NCBI GenBank assembly: GCA_049281195.1
Contig: JBAPRR010000403.1
Location: forward strand, 1-9,869
Source of the DNA: JBAPRR01 sp049281195
GTDB taxonomy: Bacteria; Actinomycetota; Acidimicrobiia; Acidimicrobiales; CAVXTF01
DNA: 9,869 nt
Direction: 5' to 3'
The notes beneath the pieces are model-generated. The model was not told the DNA's origin and searched no databases. It saw only the letters and a program-made list of their open reading frames with translations. Shown piece after piece: positions 7,059 through 9,869 of the stretch. The position numbers were made by a program, and so were the translations under genes. Positions within the stretch are counted from its first letter, which is position 1. Every line of letters begins with the position of its first letter.

Positions 7059-7626
7059 TTCAGGGGGCTTCCGGATCCTCGGCGAAGAGCCCATTATCAA
7101 GGGCGCCCGAGTCGACATGGTCCGTCTTACAGTTGAAGCGCCCGACGGTTCCACCTTCGAGCGCGAGGTGGTGCGCCACCCGGGCGCCGTAGCAGTGGTC
7201 CCCGTCACCGAAGCCGGAGAGGTGCTCCTGGTCCGGCAGTTCCGGTCGCCGATCGCCCGCCAACTTCTTGAAATTCCGGCCGGTACCAGGGATGTCCCCG
7301 GAGAGGCTCCCGCGGACACCGCGCTCCGGGAGCTGGAAGAAGAGGTAGGGGTCAAAGCCAAAAAGATCGTCGAGCTGGGCAGGTTCTGGAACACCCCGGG
7401 ATTCTGCGACGAGGAGACCGTTCTGTACCTGGCCACCGATCTCGAGGAGAGCCGCCCCGAGCGCGGCGGTATCGAAGAGCACTACATGTCGGTGGAACGG
7501 GTCCCCCTCGATCAAGTCGAAGAGGTGCTTGCCTCCGACGGACCGGTCGACCTGCAGACGAAGGCGGGTATCGACCTGGCCCGGGCCTACCTGGCCAAGA
7601 CGAGCGAGGGTAACCACGCCCACTAA
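7045..7626 (+). CDS. NUDIX hydrolase, ADP-ribose pyrophosphatase-like
   Basis: A 193-residue NUDIX hydrolase, expected to split ADP-ribose or related nucleoside diphosphates into AMP and a sugar phosphate, using Mg2+. The NUDIX box runs G80-V103 and ends in RELEEEVGV (95-103). It has six rather than five residues between the leading Gly and the first Glu (E87), as I recall for the M. tuberculosis orthologue Rv1700, so this looks like a lineage trait and not damage. PAG just before the box, RHPGAVAVVP (44-53) and the following WNTPGFCDE (115-123) are typical of ADP-ribose pyrophosphatases. The start is GTG 7045, giving a 14-nt overlap with pyrG in another frame and so likely translational coupling; there is no good Shine-Dalgarno site. 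The next candidate, ATG 7117, would remove the first strand. Substrate range is inferred. Confidence 0.9.
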   Translation: MPLPDSGGFRILGEEPIIKGARVDMVRLTVEAPDGSTFEREVVRHPGAVAVVPVTEAGEVLLVRQFRSPIARQLLEIPAGTRDVPGEAPADTALRELEEEVGVKAKKIVELGRFWNTPGFCDEETVLYLATDLEESRPERGGIEEHYMSVERVPLDQVEEVLASDGPVDLQTKAGIDLARAYLAKTSEGNHAH

Positions 7627-7642
7627 GGACCTTCACGACCTC

Positions 7643-7732
7643 GACGACTCAGGCCTGCTCGACGACTCAGGCCTGCTCGGTGACTCGGTGGGGCTCGGTG
7701 ACTCAGTGGGGCTCGGTGAGCCCGTCATGCTC
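7643..7732 (+). repeat. Five 18-bp tandem repeats before xerD
   Basis: Five consecutive 18-bp units: 7643-7660 and 7661-7678 are identical (GACGACTCAGGCCTGCTC); 7679-7696 and 7697-7714 differ at one base (GGTGACTCRGTGGGGCTC); 7715-7732 is a diverged copy (GGTGAGCCCGTCATGCTC) that contains the xerD start ATG at 7727. All units end in CTC and are open in the xerD frame, spelling DDSGLL, DDSGLL, GDSVGL, GDSVGL, GEPVML. There is no ATG, GTG or TTG in that frame upstream until TTG 7529, so units 1 and 2 are probably untranslated. Units 3 and 4 each contain GGTGA followed by an in-frame GTG (7688 and 7706), a repeated start-site-like pattern. Confidence 0.9.
7709..7723 (+). promoter_or_regulatory. 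Hairpin over the xerD ribosome binding site
   Basis: GGGCTC (7709-7714) and GAGCCC (7718-7723) are perfect complements around a GGT loop, 3 nt before the xerD ATG at 7727. The only Shine-Dalgarno-like run for that ATG, GGTGAG at 7715-7720, lies in the loop and 3' arm, so folding would mask it. A regulatory effect is inferred. Confidence 0.45.
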
Positions 7733-8656
7733 GACCCGAGCTCCGAGGACTACCTGACCTGGCTGTCCGTCGAGAAGGGCCGGGCGGACAACACCATCTC
7801 CGCCTACCGGCGCGATCTAATCGCCTACGAAGCGTTTCTGCGCCAATCGGGGACCACGGTGGCGAAGGCGCCGAAGCGTGCCGTCGAGAGCCACGTCGCC
7901 TCGCTACTGGCCGGCGGCCACAACCAGGCGTCCACTTCGAGAGCGCTCAGCGCCATCAGAGGGCTTTACCGTTTCAGGGCCGAGGAGGGTCTGAAGAACT
8001 CGGAGAACGACCCCACTTCGGACGTCCCCGCACCGAAACCAGCCCTGCGCCTGCCGAAGGCGATCAAAGAAGACGAAGTGATCAGGCTGTTGGACGCAGC
8101 CTCGGGAACGGCTCCGCGGGATCTTCGTGACCGGGCCATGCTCGAGCTTCTCTACTGCACCGGGATGCGGATCTCAGAGCTGGTGGGACTGTCGCTCGGG
8201 GACATCGGTTGGGAAAGCGGGCTGGTGAAGGTCCTCGGGAAGGGTTCCAAGGAGAGACTGGTGCCGATGGGAAGGTTCGCCATCGGCGCCTTGGAGCGTT
8301 GGCTCGACTACGGCGGGCGCACCGAGCTGGCACCTCGGCGGTGGGCGCGCCGGGGCGACCAGGAGGCTCTGTTCCTGAATGCAAGAGGCGGGCGTCTAAC
8401 GCGTCAAGGTGCGTGGGAGGTAATCAACAAACGAGCCCGTATGGCCGGCCTTTCCGGCAAGGTCCACCCTCACGTGCTCAGGCATTCGTGCGCCACTCAC
8501 ATGCTGGCGAGAGGAGCCGATGTGCGGATCGTCCAGGAGCTCCTGGGGCACTCATCTGTGTCGACGACCCAGATCTACACCCGGGTGACCGTCGAGCATT
8601 TGCGGAGCGCGTACGAGGCCGCGCACCCCCGATCCGGGGGGCGGCGAAAAAAGTAG
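7727..8656 (+). CDS. xerD: Tyrosine recombinase XerD
   Basis: A 309-residue site-specific tyrosine recombinase; with XerC it resolves chromosome dimers at dif during division. The N-terminal SAM-like core-binding domain (about residues 5-90, with RADNTISAYRRDL) precedes the catalytic domain. All catalytic residues are present: R148 in TGMRISEL, K172 in LGKGSKERLVPM, H249 and R252 in HVLRHSCATHM, H275 in LLGHSSVSTTQIYT, and nucleophile Y284. R148 and K172 have the same numbers as in E. coli XerD, which supports ATG 7727 as start; later residues are shifted by five owing to an insert (around APRRWARRGDQEA). GTG 7706 or 7688 would add 7 or 13 repeat-coded residues. The position after the NUDIX gene matches M. 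tuberculosis xerD (Rv1701); no integrase-type flanking features are seen, so a chromosomal Xer role is preferred. Confidence 0.93.
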   Translation: MLDPSSEDYLTWLSVEKGRADNTISAYRRDLIAYEAFLRQSGTTVAKAPKRAVESHVASLLAGGHNQASTSRALSAIRGLYRFRAEEGLKNSENDPTSDVPAPKPALRLPKAIKEDEVIRLLDAASGTAPRDLRDRAMLELLYCTGMRISELVGLSLGDIGWESGLVKVLGKGSKERLVPMGRFAIGALERWLDYGGRTELAPRRWARRGDQEALFLNARGGRLTRQGAWEVINKRARMAGLSGKVHPHVLRHSCATHMLARGADVRIVQELLGHSSVSTTQIYTRVTVEHLRSAYEAAHPRSGGRRKK

Positions 8657-8681
8657 GGCCGATCGGAGGCCTGGGGAGCAG

Positions 8682-8687
8682 TAACCT
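8682..8687 (+). promoter_or_regulatory. Candidate -10 box for a leaderless dksA-like mRNA
   Basis: TAACCT ends 6 nt before the GTG at 8694, the spacing expected if transcription begins at the start codon. This fits the TANNNT boxes of leaderless actinobacterial genes. Purine runs GGAGG (8665-8669) and GGGGAG (8673-8678) lie too far upstream to act as Shine-Dalgarno sites. No good -35 was seen. Confidence 0.35.
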
Positions 8688-8693
8688 TCCAGC

Positions 8694-9029
8694 GTGCCGG
8701 ACGAAACGTCGACCGCCGAATTTCGCGATCTCCTCATCGAGGAGCGCCAGGATCTCCAGTCAAAGCTGGATGAGCTGGGCGCGGGCGACAGCGGCCTCAC
8801 CTACGACTCGAACTTTGCGGACTCGAGCCAGGTGACCGCGGAGCGGTCGGAAGCGTCGAACCTGGTCAACTCCTTGAAGGAGACACTGGACGACGTGGAG
8901 CACGCTCTGGGCAAGCTCGAAGAGGGCACCTACGGCAAGTGCGAGGTGTGCGGAAACGACATCTCCCCGGCCAGGCTCGAGGCGATGCCGGCGACCAGGT
9001 ACTGCATCGAGCACGCCACAAAGCACTGA
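8694..9029 (+). CDS. DksA/TraR-type zinc-finger protein
   Basis: A 111-residue protein of the DksA/TraR C4 zinc-finger family. Residues 5-80 form two helices of a coiled-coil hairpin, followed by GKCEVCG, 17 residues from the second Cys (with RLEAMPATRYC), then CIEH. The finger is thus Cys-x2-Cys-x17-Cys-x2-His: the fourth ligand of E. coli DksA (Cys) is His here. The hairpin tip (about residues 30-48, DSGLTYDSNFADSSQ) does not keep the DxxDxA motif through which E. coli DksA acts at the RNA polymerase secondary channel, so a DksA-like ppGpp role should not be assumed. GTG 8694 is the start; no upstream in-frame alternative was found. It lies 37 nt after xerD and 97 nt before the site-2 protease. 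Family firm, function open. Confidence 0.88.
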   Translation: MPDETSTAEFRDLLIEERQDLQSKLDELGAGDSGLTYDSNFADSSQVTAERSEASNLVNSLKETLDDVEHALGKLEEGTYGKCEVCGNDISPARLEAMPATRYCIEHATKH

Positions 9030-9126
9030 GCTCTAAAAGCTCCCGTTCGCAACTGAGGCGTTTCTTTTCTGTGAACGGTTCGCTGCCTGACGCGTCCCCG
9101 GCCCTAATGCCAACCAGACTCTGCCC
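9030..9126 (+). other. Intergenic spacer, dksA-like to site-2 protease
   Basis: A 97-nt gap with a small inverted repeat at its left edge (GAGCT 9028-9032 and AGCTC 9038-9042, loop CTAAA) and a T-rich run GCGTTTCTTTTCT at 9058-9070. The hairpin is weak and the T run begins 15 nt after it, so it is not a convincing terminator. A further possible pairing is CCGTTC (9043-9048) with GAACGG (9073-9078). No gene is seen. Confidence 0.4.
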
Positions 9127-9869
9127 GTGAGCTCCTGGCCGCCCCCGCCGCCACAACCTCAACCCACCCCCAGGCGGCGGGTCGATCCCCGCTGGCTGAC
9201 GATCATCGTCTTGGCGGTGATCGTCCTGATCGTCCTCGATCGTCAGCACCGGATTCACATAAGCAGCTTCGAAATCCTCTACTTTCTGGCGGTCATCCCG
9301 TCGGTGATCATCCACGAGATAAGCCACGGTTGGGTGGCGCTCGCTTGTGGTGACGACACCGCCAAGAGAGCCCACCGGCTGACGCTCAATCCGCTTCCCC
9401 ACATCTCGATCTACGGAACGGTGATCGTCCCGGCCGTGTTGGTGCTTTCCGGTTTTCCCGCTTTCGGGTGGGCCAAGCCGGTGCCGGTCAATCTGTCGAG
9501 GCTCCGCCACCCCAGGAACCAGGCTGTTCTGGTTGGTCTGGTGGGACCTCTCACCAACATCATCCTCGCGGTGATATTCGGGCTCATCTTCGCCCTGACC
9601 GTTTCTGCGACGACGAAGGGCTCGGTGTACGCGTTCGACTACTACGCGGGCGCTTCGGGAATAGCTCCCCCTTCGATCGCGGTGCAGTACCTCTTCTTTT
9701 TGGCCTACGTGAACGTGATCCTGGCCGTGTTCAACCTGATACCGATCCCGCCTCTCGATGGATCATCTGTGCTCGACAGATTGCTCCCGCGCTCATGGCT
9801 ATCCGGATACCTGAGCATCAGGCCCTACACGATCTTTCTGCCGTTCCTGCTGATCTGGTTGGCCCCTCA
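9127..9869 (+). CDS. Site-2 protease family protein (M50), 3' end beyond window
   Basis: A membrane zinc metalloprotease of the site-2 protease family (peptidase M50), open to the last base; 247 full codons are visible and no stop is reached. After a Pro-rich cytoplasmic tail (residues 2-16, a run of PPPPP and QPQP) and RRR, a membrane helix follows at about residues 24-37. The zinc motif HEISH has H63, E64 and H67 within a hydrophobic helix; then come NPLPHISIYGTVIVP and GWAKPVPVN, both typical of the short S2P-like group, a helix around VGLVGPLTNIILAVIFGL, and NLIPIPPLDGSSVL with the third zinc ligand D211. No PDZ domain is seen, unlike RseP. It probably cleaves membrane-embedded substrates, but none is known for this group. 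Start GTG 9127 has no Shine-Dalgarno site. In related genomes such genes often precede trpS or scpA/scpB; that cannot be tested here. Confidence 0.9.
   Translation, partial: MSSWPPPPPQPQPTPRRRVDPRWLTIIVLAVIVLIVLDRQHRIHISSFEILYFLAVIPSVIIHEISHGWVALACGDDTAKRAHRLTLNPLPHISIYGTVIVPAVLVLSGFPAFGWAKPVPVNLSRLRHPRNQAVLVGLVGPLTNIILAVIFGLIFALTVSATTKGSVYAFDYYAGASGIAPPSIAVQYLFFLAYVNVILAVFNLIPIPPLDGSSVLDRLLPRSWLSGYLSIRPYTIFLPFLLIWLAP

Noticed and set aside
8626..8640. Hairpin CCCCCG-ATC-CGGGGG at the end of xerD as a terminator
   Set aside because: It lies inside the coding region and is followed by GCGGCGAAAAAAG, an A run and not the T run a + strand terminator needs.
7727..8656. The recombinase as the integrase of a mobile element
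   Set aside because: Length, catalytic numbering and neighbours match chromosomal XerD; no att-like repeats, tRNA gene or phage genes are seen.
9117..9122. GACTCT as a -10 box for a leaderless site-2 protease mRNA
   Set aside because: The first base does not fit TANNNT and the spacing to GTG 9127 is only 4 nt.

Overview
The window is GC-rich and packed with genes, almost all on the + strand. It reads as the chromosome of an actinobacterium. The gene order HAD phosphatase, small protein, tlyA, NAD kinase, recN, pyrG, NUDIX hydrolase, xerD matches, from memory, the Mycobacterium tuberculosis block Rv1692-Rv1701. Two differences stand out: the steA-like and mctB-like genes that lie between recN and pyrG in mycobacteria are absent, and after xerD come a DksA/TraR-type zinc-finger protein and a site-2 protease. 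This suits a deep-branching actinobacterial lineage (perhaps Acidimicrobiia). The lineage is an inference; no rRNA or taxonomic marker was tested.

Layout. 22-573 (- strand): flavodoxin-like oxidoreductase with a strong Shine-Dalgarno site, divergent from everything else. 613-1416: HAD-IIA phosphatase. 1430-2005: phasin-like protein with a lysine-rich tail. 2002-2844: TlyA rRNA 2'-O-methyltransferase. 2866-3708: NAD kinase. 3715-5361: RecN. 5403-7058: CTP synthase. 7045-7626: NUDIX ADP-ribose pyrophosphatase. 7727-8656: XerD-type tyrosine recombinase. 8694-9029: DksA/TraR-type zinc-finger protein. 9127-9869: site-2 protease, cut by the window end. Spacings from HAD to NUDIX are short or negative (13, -4, 21, 6, 41, -14 nt), so one long transcription unit is likely. 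The spacers before xerD (100 nt), dksA-like (37 nt) and the protease (97 nt) leave room for separate promoters.

Functionally this is a housekeeping cluster: ribosome modification (TlyA), cofactor supply (NADP from NAD kinase), nucleotide supply and clean-up (CTP synthase, NUDIX), DNA break repair (RecN) and chromosome-dimer resolution (XerD). I found no phage, transposon, CRISPR, toxin-antitoxin or biosynthetic system, and I do not claim a new one.

The points most worth a second look are: (1) tlyA appears to lack an ATG/GTG/TTG start at its homology-supported N-terminus, and the best candidate is a CTG overlapping the upstream stop as CTGA; (2) five in-frame copies of an 18-bp tandem repeat lead into the xerD start codon, with a hairpin over the start; (3) the phasin-like protein has a histone-like Lys-rich tail just upstream of tlyA; (4) leaderless-type -10 boxes may precede some GTG starts.
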